In this document: in pieces, positions 1 through 12,300 of the stretch
How positions within the stretch are numbered: position 1 is the stretch's first letter
Layout: each line of letters begins with the position of its first letter
Source of the DNA: Acanthaster planci
Lineage: Eukaryota > Echinodermata > Asteroidea > Valvatida > Acanthasteridae
NCBI RefSeq assembly: GCF_001949145.1
Contig: NW_019091400.1
Coordinates: forward strand, 1,330,185-1,394,184
DNA length: 64,000 nt
Direction: 5' to 3'
The notes under the pieces: generated by a model
Told to the model about the DNA's origin: nothing
The model's input: only the letters and a program-made list of their open reading frames with translations
Database searches by the model: none
Translations under genes and position numbers: made by a program

Positions 1-329
1 AACGTACCGGCGATGGTCGTGTATCTTGTGCAGTGGGCGTGGTTTAAACTGAAGTGGCGTCACACTTACAAATCGGATACTCCATGTACTGTGTGGACTC
101 CGCGGGCGCGCACGACGAAGTTCAACACAGAGAGCCTCGGTTTCGATGCAGATATGCGCAGACGGCGCTAATGTGAAATCCCTCTATTTCCTATCAAGGC
201 CATCTTTTTACTGTTGGAATGCAGCTAAATGAATCTTTGAGGCTACCGTGGACGTAAGAGCCACTCTGAATTTTAAAGTTGCCAGAAAGTGTTATGATTT
301 GGCCCTTCTTGGGCTTTTATTCTCCCCAG

Positions 330-3300
330 GACTGATAGACTTTCTACTGAGTCAACACCCAATAGCCAAAGTGCTGCGGGACCATGTAGTGTTCAAGATT
401 GTGCCAATGCTGAATCCTGACGGAGTTTATCTGGGCAACTACAGGTCAGGACAAACAGGAGGTGTGGGGAGGGGAGACTCCAGGAGAGGGGTATCATAAG
501 GGATGGGTGGATAGGTGAAAGGGGAAGCAGTTGATTCTAAGTATTGGAGGTCAGGAAGTAGAAAAGGCTGCAAAAGATGTTTCTGTCCTTCTGGAAATCA
601 TGCTGGATGTTGAGAGAGGAAGTTTCTGGATAACAGATAAATGTATGGGAACTTGTCAGTGTACTGGTAGGTATCTTATGTATCTTAGATGGTAACAAAT
701 CTTGAAGGTCAACTTCCCATTTTGGCTTTGATAAGCTTTTGTTTGTAAAACAAGTTATCATATGAATATTTTCCTGGGATTTGACCGAATGCAATAAAAA
801 TCTAAATATTACAGTTTCTTGATTGCTTTTTTTTTTAGTAGCAGCCGTCCTTTAAAGCCTCATTGTCAAACTTTGTGGCAACATTTTGAACCTTCTGTTC
901 AATAGAGATGATACATGTACCTTGTTAGACCATCTCCCTTGTCTCTTATTCGCTCTCTCTCCTTCTTGCCTGCTCAGGTGTTCCCTGATGGGCTTTGACC
1001 TGAACCGACACTGGCATGAGCCATCGCCCTGGGCACACCCAACTCTGCACGCCAACAAGCATCTTCTCATGGGCATGAATGCCAGCAGCGTAAGTTCAAG
1101 GAACCTACGGGTGAACTGGAATGTGGTCGGGGACACCCTGGCATCTGAACTGGGCGAGAAAAGAGACACAAATAAACAAGCAGATAAAAGCATCTTCCAA
1201 TCAGCTGATTACCTGTGGTTATGTACTCTCTATGTATGCCATTAGAATTCTAAAATTGTTGCAGTGGTTTGTGAGCAATACATTTCCTTCTTGTTTTGAC
1301 TTCCTAGTTGCATGCATAAAGTCCAAGTGGGAGAAAGCTAGGAGAGCAAGTAAACAAACAACTTTTCCTTGTATCAGCTGGTATCTCTGCTTGTGTACTT
1401 CATGATCTTCTGTGAATTTAAAATGCTTTAAAAAGTCTTGACCAATCTTTCCTCTAAATTCCAGAATTGGACAAAATTGAAGAAATCGAAATGTTGTTTC
1501 GGGACAGTGCAATTATGCTACTTGTAGGCAACAAATGATTGGGATGATTTTTTTTATCTAAGTCAGTTATTTGCATGAGAGTCTTTAAAAGCATCGCCTG
1601 TCTTCCTTTCTTGGTACTTTGATGAAATTAAATGAAACGTTGACAATCTACTCCCCATATCTCTACTGTTATGCTGTGCTTATTCTCTAAACCCTCACTG
1701 TCCAACTGTTTGTGGTAGCAAGTATTCTGAAATTTGTCCTGAAGCAACAAGTCTTCTAAATAAGTAAATCAGCTCCACTCAAATCCCAGAACATGGGCAT
1801 TATTTGTATTTTATCACAGAAACTTGGATATGAGTTGTTGTTCAGTGTACGCATATATTAAGTAATTACCTCAGCTTAGTGAAAGCAACAGTGTTTTTTC
1901 CTGCCATTTTCAAATTCCCTTTGTATGTTATATGTTATAATACATTCTTTCCATCCATTCAGGTTAAGAATAAACCGAGGAGCATACATTTAATTTTTCT
2001 GTGGCTTTACAAAGGGTGAATTTTCAAAAATAAAACTCAAAGTTTAAGTACACCGTTCCTTTCACTACTCACAGAAAATGGATGTTGACTTCTATGTTGA
2101 CATTCATGCCCACTCCACACTGATGAACGGTTTCATGTACGGCAATGTGTATGACGACCCTGTGCGCTATGAGAAACAAGCAGTCTTTCCTAGGCTGATG
2201 TGTGCTAATGCTGAAGACTTCTCAATGGTGAGTGAGGGTCATTTTCAGAAAAATAGGAACAGATGAGCTTTTCGAAATTTCCTCTAAATTTACTTTGATA
2301 AAGGGTGATTTCTTTTGATAAAAGTAACAAAAAGCTGTCGCAAGAGTGTATTAATGAGAGTACAATGTATGCCTCAGACAAGAATACCCCCCCATTTTGT
2401 GGAACCTACGATTCAACTTGTTTTAATAAGTGACCCATCTTCAGTATCTGGTTCGTGTGACGTCACTTCAGTTTAAACCACACCCACTGCACGCGTGCAC
2501 TGCTCATAGGGTTACATGCTTTGATCGCCATTTACATGGAACCATGGAACGGGAAGTTAACGCGCAACTTCAGCGATTTTCCAATGAGAGCCTGCAAATC
2601 GTGGTGCGTCCACCATTGTGAGGAAGTCACTTATGACCCGGATAGAGCTGGAGCTGGTGTCATAAATGTCCCAGAAGCCCACATGTTTGTGCTGTACATT
2701 CATACCGGTAGTATCGTATACATGTACTGTGCTACTGTATAACATATTTAATAAGTGACTCACAAGTCAAACCAGGATTTACCTGTTATTCCAAGGAGAC
2801 TTCAAAGAAGCAAGTTGATTCTCTGACTCAGAAAAGTGAACAAGAATGAGCCAGTTCGGTATTTCAAAAAGGTGAAGTCTTTCGGGAACAAAGCGCATGT
2901 GTGAGTCAACATACATGTGTGGCTGTGCTGATACTGAGATTGTCACACACATAGCTGTTTCCGAATAAGCCTCTTACTGGGCATGCGCTGTTGGAATACT
3001 GATATTGACACATTGATTCAATACAGAAGTGTAGATCCTACTACCAAAATGAATTGAGATCTTGAGTGCCAGCATGTGTGAACATTACAGATGGATGTTC
3101 TTAGATCAACCCAAGTTTTGCTTCATGAGAGGTTACCATATTTTACAATCTGCTTGTTATTTTGGTGTTATTCTTGTGAATGGTATGCTTTCCACTCAGC
3201 ACACTTGGAGGACAAAAGCAGATATTTATCTCTTGTAGAGTTTGTGAAATTCCTGTCTGACTGTAGCAGTGCCTACTCAGCAACTTTATTATAACTTTTT

Positions 3301-6300
3301 TTTTCAACATGTTTGAGTAAGAAAAAAACTCCCAAAAGTTTCAAAAGCTTTCTTGTTAGAAAGTAGCTTGGATCACAGCCAAGCCACTTTCCTAATACCT
3401 GAGTGATTTCTATCGATCACGTATCCCCAATGACCACCATCAAATACAAGTTGTGGGGCAATTACCCTCCATTTCTTCCCTTTGACATTCCTGGAGCCTT
3501 GAACGCCAGACTTTACCTTTCCCCACTCGTGAAAGTACATTCAAATTCCTCCTTTTTTCCCCTCAATGTAATCTGTCCTTGGCATTTTGACGTATACGTG
3601 TATATATAGAGAGAGAATTGCTCTGGGCACGGTCCTGATTGTATTGGATTATTTGAAGGGTGCTTGCGTCGTCTAACTGGCCCTGAAGTACAAGGGTGTG
3701 TTGGTAATCTAGGCATCTGTCTGTCCTTCTATTCTTAGCATGTCCAGCTTGACTCACAGTTGTGGCACTTTCTTTTCTCTATCCCCCCCCCAAGATCTGA
3801 CAGTAGGGAGAAGGAAGCATATCATCTTACAGGTCACTTGTCTCAGTCTATAAAGCACCCTGAATCAGATTAACCAAACACTTGTTGTACATCTGAATTT
3901 TCTTTGGTCGTATCATAACAATTTGTTGATTTTTATGTGGGGGACTGGGAATGAAATCCTTGTAATAATTGAGCTTGGAAGGAGGACTAAAGATAATTTG
4001 TGTGATGCTTTTTAATAAAGCTTGGCCTTGGATCATGCTGTAGGTGATTGCAAGGACTTCCGTCTTCATAGAATTTTAATGCAATTTATTCCCTTTTTTT
4101 TTTTTTTTACACAAGGGCGATTCACACAATCTTAACGCTTCCTGGCCAGTGACAACTCTAATTGCTCCATGTAGGGGTGTAGTTTATACAGGATTGAACC
4201 TCCGTGGGACGTATTCCGTTTGTGCTGTGAAATTGCGGCCTTTGCTCACCTGGTTATTGAAATGCACATAGAGCCAGACTTTTCTTCTATATTAGAGCGC
4301 AGTACATTTAAAGCAGGTCTGATCGGATGTCCTACACATGCCATTTGTAAGAATCCTCAGTGATTACCCCTCAGTTTATCATCCTTTTTCTGTCATAAGC
4401 TAAACTCGTTCCAGCTTGTTTTACAAGTAGGTAGACATCAGCCCTGGTTTCTACTCTTCCTCGCGGACATGTTTGAAAAATGTCCGTCAGATACATGTAT
4501 ATAATGTTCAAAGAATTTTCTGGTGTATTCCTTAGTCCTTACTGTCTGTCACTTGTTAAATCCAATTAAATTGGATGATTGATATATTTTGTAAGCCTTT
4601 GAAAATGTGTTTAGTTGAAAAAAATGAAGATATATTGGTTTATTAACAAAATTTGAGATGATGTCACTAGACATCAATTATCGGCAAACATTAATAATAC
4701 CTGAAGCAGTGAATTAATTTCAACTTAAAAAGATGAATGCAGTGAAGGACAATATGAATGACAAGTAGACACTTGGACTTGAAATAAATTGCCTGTAATT
4801 TAGCCAGATCTTCACCAGGAAGAAATCAGTTGAGAAATGCTTAATGTTTTTTTTTACAGGACAGCAATCTGCAAAAATTATGAAGGGGGTTATTGAATTG
4901 AAAGCCCGCTGTCGCCGACAACCGTTGCCTAATGACAGACTCTGTGTAATATGTAGAGCATGCTTTGGGGAGGTCAAGTGGGAGTGAAATATGATCCTTT
5001 TAGTTTTTCTCCAAATCTAAATTTTCACAATCATCATTTGTTTTCTTTTGTCGAAAAGATTTTTTTTTTCAAAGACACATCGAGCATTGCGTGCCCTTTA
5101 TTAGTCAAGAATGCATGTGGTAGCATGTGAAATTGTTTGATCTAGCGTTCTGATTCCTCTCCTGTATTTGTGTGGTTGTGAAATTTGCCATTTAAAATAA
5201 ATTCTGCCTTCCAAAACGTACACTGTCTGTACATAGTAATCTATTCCTGCCAGGGCTATTTGAATTTCCCCCAATTTAGCTTGTCAGGTTTTAATTTCGT
5301 TTAAAGCTTCTTTGTGCAACTTTGATGTCTTTACAATAGTTGTTTGAAGTTTGGAGCCTCAACAATTTTTTCCTTAGCCAATCAGAATCAAGTATTAAAC
5401 TTTACAATCAGTATGAGTCACGAAGAAGTTGCAGCGAATACATATATAGAAAAAAAGAAAGACGATATCAATCGCAGTGACCAAAAAAAAAAATCTTTGT
5501 GGCAGGATTTATGAGGTAAGAACATTTTCCCGACGGGTCGTAGGAGATTTAAGAATTAGTCACACGTCAGAGGGTCAGACAATCCACCTGGCGATGATTT
5601 TGGCGCCAAATCTATAGTCGAAAAAAAAATAAAATAAATGAAGAGAGAGGGAGAGACGTAACCTTGACGCAGATGAATTTAGTGTTTTTAAGCATGAATT
5701 TAGTGGCATGAGTCACAGTATGGCAGAGTACATTCCGATACTTTGTGTCCAGACTGGCTCGCCAGAGCTAAGCAAAAAAAAAAAAAAAAAGGTCTCGGGG
5801 ACACATGGTGGGCTCAGGTGACATTACAGGGAGAGAGGGAGAAACGCCGGACTAGTCACACTCGATCACCTGGGAGCTTGTGGGCTGCTATGAGTGGCGT
5901 AATGTAGTTCCGTCCGCAGACCCCCCCCCTCCAATCACCCCCCCCCCCCCCGAGCTGACGAATAGTCTGATACGTCACATGCGATCATCGATGACTGTAC
6001 AGTGCATTTGATTACGAACCGAGTTGGACAAATCTTCTGAACGGGCATACAGAGTGGACCAGGGACGCACAAACAAGTGATTCATTCAATTCAGGCCACA
6101 TTATACACACTGGCACCTGTTGACTGAAATTCTTTGTGGAATTCTTTTTTTTCCTTCTTTTTTGTTTGTGTTGCACGTGAGTCAGATATTCTGCTTGGTC
6201 TCATCAGACTTTTACCGTGCCAATTTGTTTTACCGTATCTAGAAAAGTCTTTGAGACTTCACCATCAGTTTTGGAGAAAATCAAATTGTAATCCAAAAAC

Positions 6301-9300
6301 TGATATTAGTAATACTTTTCCCGCTTTCTCCTGACACCATCAAAATAGTCTGTTTTTTTTTTTTTAATTTTGCCAAGTTAATGACTCTCAAGTCTGGATT
6401 TAAGAATCCTGTAAATGAATTTGGTAAGGAAAATGTTTGAGTAAAGCAAAGTGGAAGCTGCCACTGCAAGTGTCTCTTGGAAATGCAGAGGTTTACTTTT
6501 GACTTGGTTATAGTCATTGCGCACGCTTATTTTAGCCACAGATTTTCACCCTCCTTGACTATGGCAGTCTAACTGGTCAAATCCCTTAGTAAAGCTGTGA
6601 CAAAATCGGAAGTCAAGTTTGGGGGGGGGCACTTCAGGTGATGTTGAATGCCCAACTATTAAAACTTTTATGGCATCAAGCGAGGGCGCTGTAGCACTTT
6701 GACAGGTACCACTTTTTTTCCATCAAAACCAAATTCTTCAACTTCCAAAGGTTTGCAGGGTGTTCCTGTTAACCACTACAACAAAACGTAATATGTGCCC
6801 AAATTGTGTCTAATTCTTCTAAAGTGGAAAACAGAAAAATAGTAAGTAATAAGGTTTTTGTTAAGCTGAGAAACTTGCATGTGTATTTTTTTTCCCCTGG
6901 TGGAATAAAAAAAATCTTTGCATTTATTGCTCCCTTAGGAAATTGTATGTGGTAATGGGACGGGCATGCATTCACAAATTAGAACTAAAAGCCCACTACT
7001 TTGCTGTACTTAGGTCTATTATGTGAAATTGAAGGCTCTAATCAGGCAGCACGCTTCATGAGAGCTGTCGGGGCAGCAGAAAGAGAAGAGATGAAAAACA
7101 CGCAGGAAGAAGTAAAAAAAGCAACGGGAAGATGGCCTCAAGCCGTCTTTTTTTTCTCTTTTTGTCTGTTTCTCTCTTGAGTTAGTTTGCTCTCAGGACA
7201 GATGTTTTGTGCAGGATTTTTTTTTTTTTTGGCTGTTCATTCACCTCGGATTTTAAGATTTTTCTTGTGATTTGGAGGAACGTTGGCTGTTGATTAAGAC
7301 GAATGCAGAGGGGAGGATAAGAGGAAAAGATTTGATTTAGGAGAGAGAAAATCTTATCATGTTAACTGCTTGTATTACTGTTGAGGAAAGATACAAGAGA
7401 TTGAGTTTGAAATCACAAATAGACGACCGTTTGTAGAAGAAATTGCATGTGTTACTGTCGGGTAGAAATTTTATTTGTAATTGTTTTCTAGCATGTTTTC
7501 TTTTGCAGATACAAGTTATAGAGCAACATTTATGTTTTACTTACAATAATAGTGCTATATCCAACAAGTATTTTCAAAGTCCGTGTTACAGCTATAATGC
7601 CTTCTGTTCAGTTTCATTGTGGACTGATCCTCAGGTTTTGTTTGTTAGGTTTGCAGCATTAGCTGTGTTTATAGGCCTGTTTCTTTCTCAGACATGGATT
7701 ATGATCGGCCGTCCATCATTGGTTTGCTGACATTAGAACCTGCCTAATGGATGGTGCAAACCAGCTTTGGGATCAACTGATCGAGATGCAGAGTCGTACG
7801 AAACAAAAAGCCCCCATTATCATGACTTTGAATGCAGTTCCTATTCAGAGGGCATATTTAAGGCGCTTAGTTTTTTCATGTAGTAGAATGTTGACATTTA
7901 CAATTGAGAAGCTGCTGGCATAGAGGCGAGCAGCTAACTTGAAGGATGTGGGTGTCGGATCAGTTCAGTCAATTTTGTTGTTTAATGACCAAAAAAATGG
8001 TATGGAGTTGGCTGCAAACTGTTTTGCCTGCAATTACATGTAAATGTGTTGCTGTTAAATGCTTGATGTGAGAAAACCATGATGTCATTAACTGAAATTG
8101 CATTTCTTGGAGTTATTTCGCAGATTTGTTTCTGAGTTGACTTCCTAATTTTTGCCTAAGTTTCTTATTGCACAGCAAAAGAATTGAAGGCAGTGTTTAA
8201 TTCATTCAGGGGCTGTCTGCTCCGAACGGAACAAAAGAGGGCCTTTTTTTGGTACTCACCACATAGGTGCACCATGAAGCGTGCAAGTATTTGCGCATTT
8301 AATGCGGAGCACACTGAGCATGCATAATTAATTTATTCTGGTGTGCATAGTTTTTGCATACACGCAGAACGCGTGCAAGAACCTGCTTGTAACCACCTGT
8401 CTTTCTTTCGCCAATTGGGGGTGCACTTCAGCTCGGGGTGGATAGCGCCCAACAGCTAATGTATCTAGAGTTCATTGTGCCTTTAATGGAGTACAGGTAC
8501 ATGTGTATTTTCCACAAGCAATTATGCATTCAACAAAGCACATAAGGCAACTTCATATGACGTGTAGCACGGGAACTTAACTAGTACAGGAACCTGACTT
8601 GATGAAGAACGTACCGATTGCATAGACATTGACTTGTGTAGGAACTTAACTTGCACAGGAATTCTGCTTATATAAGAACTTGACTGATGTGGATAGGAAA
8701 CTCTTCTGTGTATAGCTTAACTGCTAAGAGACTTCGACACTATCAAACGAGGCCTCATTACACTGCATGTAAACATTTAAGTTCTGTACACTTTACTGTT
8801 CATACTTCCACACACTGGTTGGGCTTGCACATACTGAGTACAAATGCATGTGGGTCCAGGCTATCCTGGATTTGGGATACGGAAAGTGTGAAGAATTCAT
8901 TTCAGATATTCCAGATACAGGCCTGAAATGGAAAGAGCTAAGCTTATTGGTAGATTAGTGCATGTTCCAAACCTTGGTGTGAGAGGTTGGTATTCCTGCA
9001 GCAGGAAATGATCACAGCATGAACACACAAGTTCCCAAGCCGAACATCCGGAGGTGCACTTTACTGTTGTTATTCTCTGTTCCCGCGTTCCAGATGAACA
9101 CATCCTTCAACCGGGATGCAATGAAGGCGGGGACAGGGCGTCGGTTCCTGGGCGGCATCCTGGACGAGAACTCACTGTGCTACACGCTGGAGGTGTCATT
9201 CTTCTGCTATTCCACCAACGGGGGCAGCACACTGGTGCCCTACGACGAGGAAGGATGTATCCTTTAAGAATGGGGTGTCCGTCAGCAGACTGGATGAGGC

Positions 9301-12300
9301 GGTGGCATGCTTTCATATTTACTTGCATTTAGCTGTTGGCTGTAGTAGAGTGATCATGTACATTGTAGGCTACATTGCACCACCACATTTGTGAGTGTTC
9401 GAAAACTTGATATGCCCTGTCGGTCAAAAAGGCATTGAATGGGTATTTTTGGCCTGATTGTAAGCATATTATCCTCACAGTAATGGCTTTTAATTTAGGT
9501 CACCAAGTTAGTCACATTGGCACCCCGTGGTAACAAGCCATTGTCACCATGTGGCAGGTTTTCACAGATTGTGTCACATTTTGGTCACTGTAATTACATT
9601 GGTCACTGTTGAGGAGCCTTCCTTTCTTCGCCCCCCACACACCCCCTCACTCCTCCCCCTCCAAAAAAATTCAATCTTGCTGTGGTCTTATCTTCTGGGC
9701 TTGGCACCTTGGCTCCGTGTCTTGCCCATAAAAAAGGTATTTTTTCAGGTTGGTTTTTTTACCTGTGGGGGTTCATATTCCATCCTACCCCCCGCAAAAA
9801 TGCATCACATAATAAAATGTATAAAAATGCTTCGATTCTTAACCAGCCCTGGCAGACATGAGACTGGGACGTAACCTGGCCAAGACCTTCTTGGACTACT
9901 ACAAGTTGACTTCCCTAATTCAGCCCAAGCCCACCGTCCTACCCCTCAACCACACCCAGGTCAGTTCAGAAAAACCTCTTGTGTTTGTGTCAGTGCAGTC
10001 CACAACCCACCATTCCAAAAAAACCAGGCTGAAATAGGTAATCATGATGTCTGACATTTCCTCTTCCCCTCTCCCCTGTGATCCTGAGTCTAAATTCTGT
10101 CTGCAGAAAGCTTTGGCAGTTACGGGCAATGATAGTAGTGGACCTTCCATGAACGATGGAAGTTGCAGTACTTCAGGATAGGAAGTTACATGTCCATACT
10201 GCAGTCTAGTTTTGGAATGGTGGGTAATGGATCAAACTAATTTTGTTATTTTCGTCTGGTGGGGGATGTTCTTATGATGGTAAAAACATTTATTATGTTG
10301 ATACATGTATATAGAGATGGAGGGTTGATATTTTTCTCATGTTTTTGCCATTAATTGCTACAGTTTGATTCATTGTAATTGATTCAGTGATGTACATGTA
10401 TTTGATTCCTGGTTTTTATTCTTTCATTTCAATCATTATAGTTGCAGTGAATTTGATTTTCTTAAAATTCGTCAGCAACTTTGGCCATGTTTCTGAAATT
10501 TAGCGAGATGTGATTTTCAAATCATTCCTCAACTTCCCCTTAAAATCTGCAATAGCTCACTTGCTTGATAACTTCATGACTTGGATTTGCCAAACATTAA
10601 GGAAATACAGCAGTGTTAATACTATATTGCTCTTCTTAAAACAAAATTTCTGCCAGTATTTATAAGATACAGGATTTGTTTTGATTTGGTGATCCCAACT
10701 TTTTGCATTAAGAAAAAAATACAGCCAGTTTAAATTAACCTTACATTTTGCACGCTGTCTTTTAATATTTTATACACGCTTTGAGGCACTTGAGGATTTT
10801 TTTTTCATCTTTCTCTGTTACATTTTGTTAAAAATACCGGTTTGCCGCAAGTGATAATTTCTTAGACACGAGCCGCAACCAAACACCGTGCCGTCAGAAG
10901 TCCGCCGCAGCCCCATCAAAGATGAATGGCGGTGGAAAATGTCAGTCCCTAGTCGGGAGTGTCTTGAGGAAGCCCAGGCAAGGGGGATCTTTTCCCAAGC
11001 CAGATCTCTCCCAAGCCGAGTCTCTTTCGTCTGGTCTCTGAATGAATAGAGACGTCATGACTACCAGCTTACGGGACTGAGCCGGCAAAGAATTGTCCGG
11101 GGAAAGTGCGGAGGAGGGAGGGAAAAATACAGTTTCTGGGTCGTCCACTGCAGAGTCGTTCAACTTGAGCTTATTTGGAAAATTGTCTCTGCACCTGATT
11201 TAAAGGAATTTAATATTTTGGGAGGGGAAGGCGGTGGAATTAATGGATAGGATCTATTTTAGTGTTTCACAAGGGTACCTTTGCCAAAGTAGACACCCTT
11301 CTGAAGAATTTGGAATCAGGATTTTGGTGCTTGGCTTTCAAGCGTTTTGGCAAAGATTATGATCAACCCCAACCACCTCAATCCATTAAACTCCAATGCT
11401 GGACTGCAAATTCCAAAGTGCGGGGGAATGTGCCCGTAGTTCATTGCACTGTGTGGATTCAGGATTCAGGAAAAATTCCCATCACAATGCCCAGGGGTTT
11501 ATGAGGCTTGACGTATGAGTTGGTGTAAGAAAGCAAACCTATTGCTGCTTTTGCAAGCCCTTTCTTTGTAAAGGTCTTCCTTTTACTAATATTGTTGCCG
11601 TATTGAAGTCTCATCAAATTCTGAATGAAGCAATGGAGCTGCTACTTGACCTTTGACCTAATGAGACGAGTACGGTTTTACCAAAATGAGTCACATAATT
11701 GAGTTACAATGTTCCTCTGGGGGCTGAATGGAAGATGCCCAGATTATTAAGTATTGATTTCATCCTTGTCTGAATGCACCCTATCTTACAGTTTTAAATA
11801 TCACTACCGATGGCCTTATAAAAGACGTGCATGGTACGATGAATGCAAAGAAGATACTATGAACTTTACATTCTTCCTGGTTGATTTGAGAGAGGAGAAA
11901 GAACAAAAAGAGAGTTCACTGACCGCTAGAACTTGGCGTCACATGGCCCTAGGGCTCCCTAATCTTCCTGTTCTTTATGTTTTGCTACCGTTCTCAACAG
12001 GCCAATGAGTGATGGCGCATGTGGCATAATGTTCAGTTAAAAAAAGACCCCCCCAACACTAAGAATGAAAAGAATGAGAGCAAACCACCTGATGCTTTTA
12101 GCTCTAAGCCAATTAGTTAGTTGAGAGATGGATGAGAAATGAAGGGGGGGGGGAGTAGGTAATGGTGGAGATGTGGATGAGACGGGCACATTAATGGAAG
12201 TTTGATGGCTGGGCTGGGGATCACGCTGCATGGGTTGTGGGGAGGGGTGTCGAGGGGGGAGGGAACATGTTGCTCGAGATGGAAACGTATTTCTTCAAGA

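Noticed and set aside
2430-2742. Open frames of 63-73 codons in the long AGBL4 intron
   Set aside because: No family resemblance, no splice support; they overlap a dispersed repeat.
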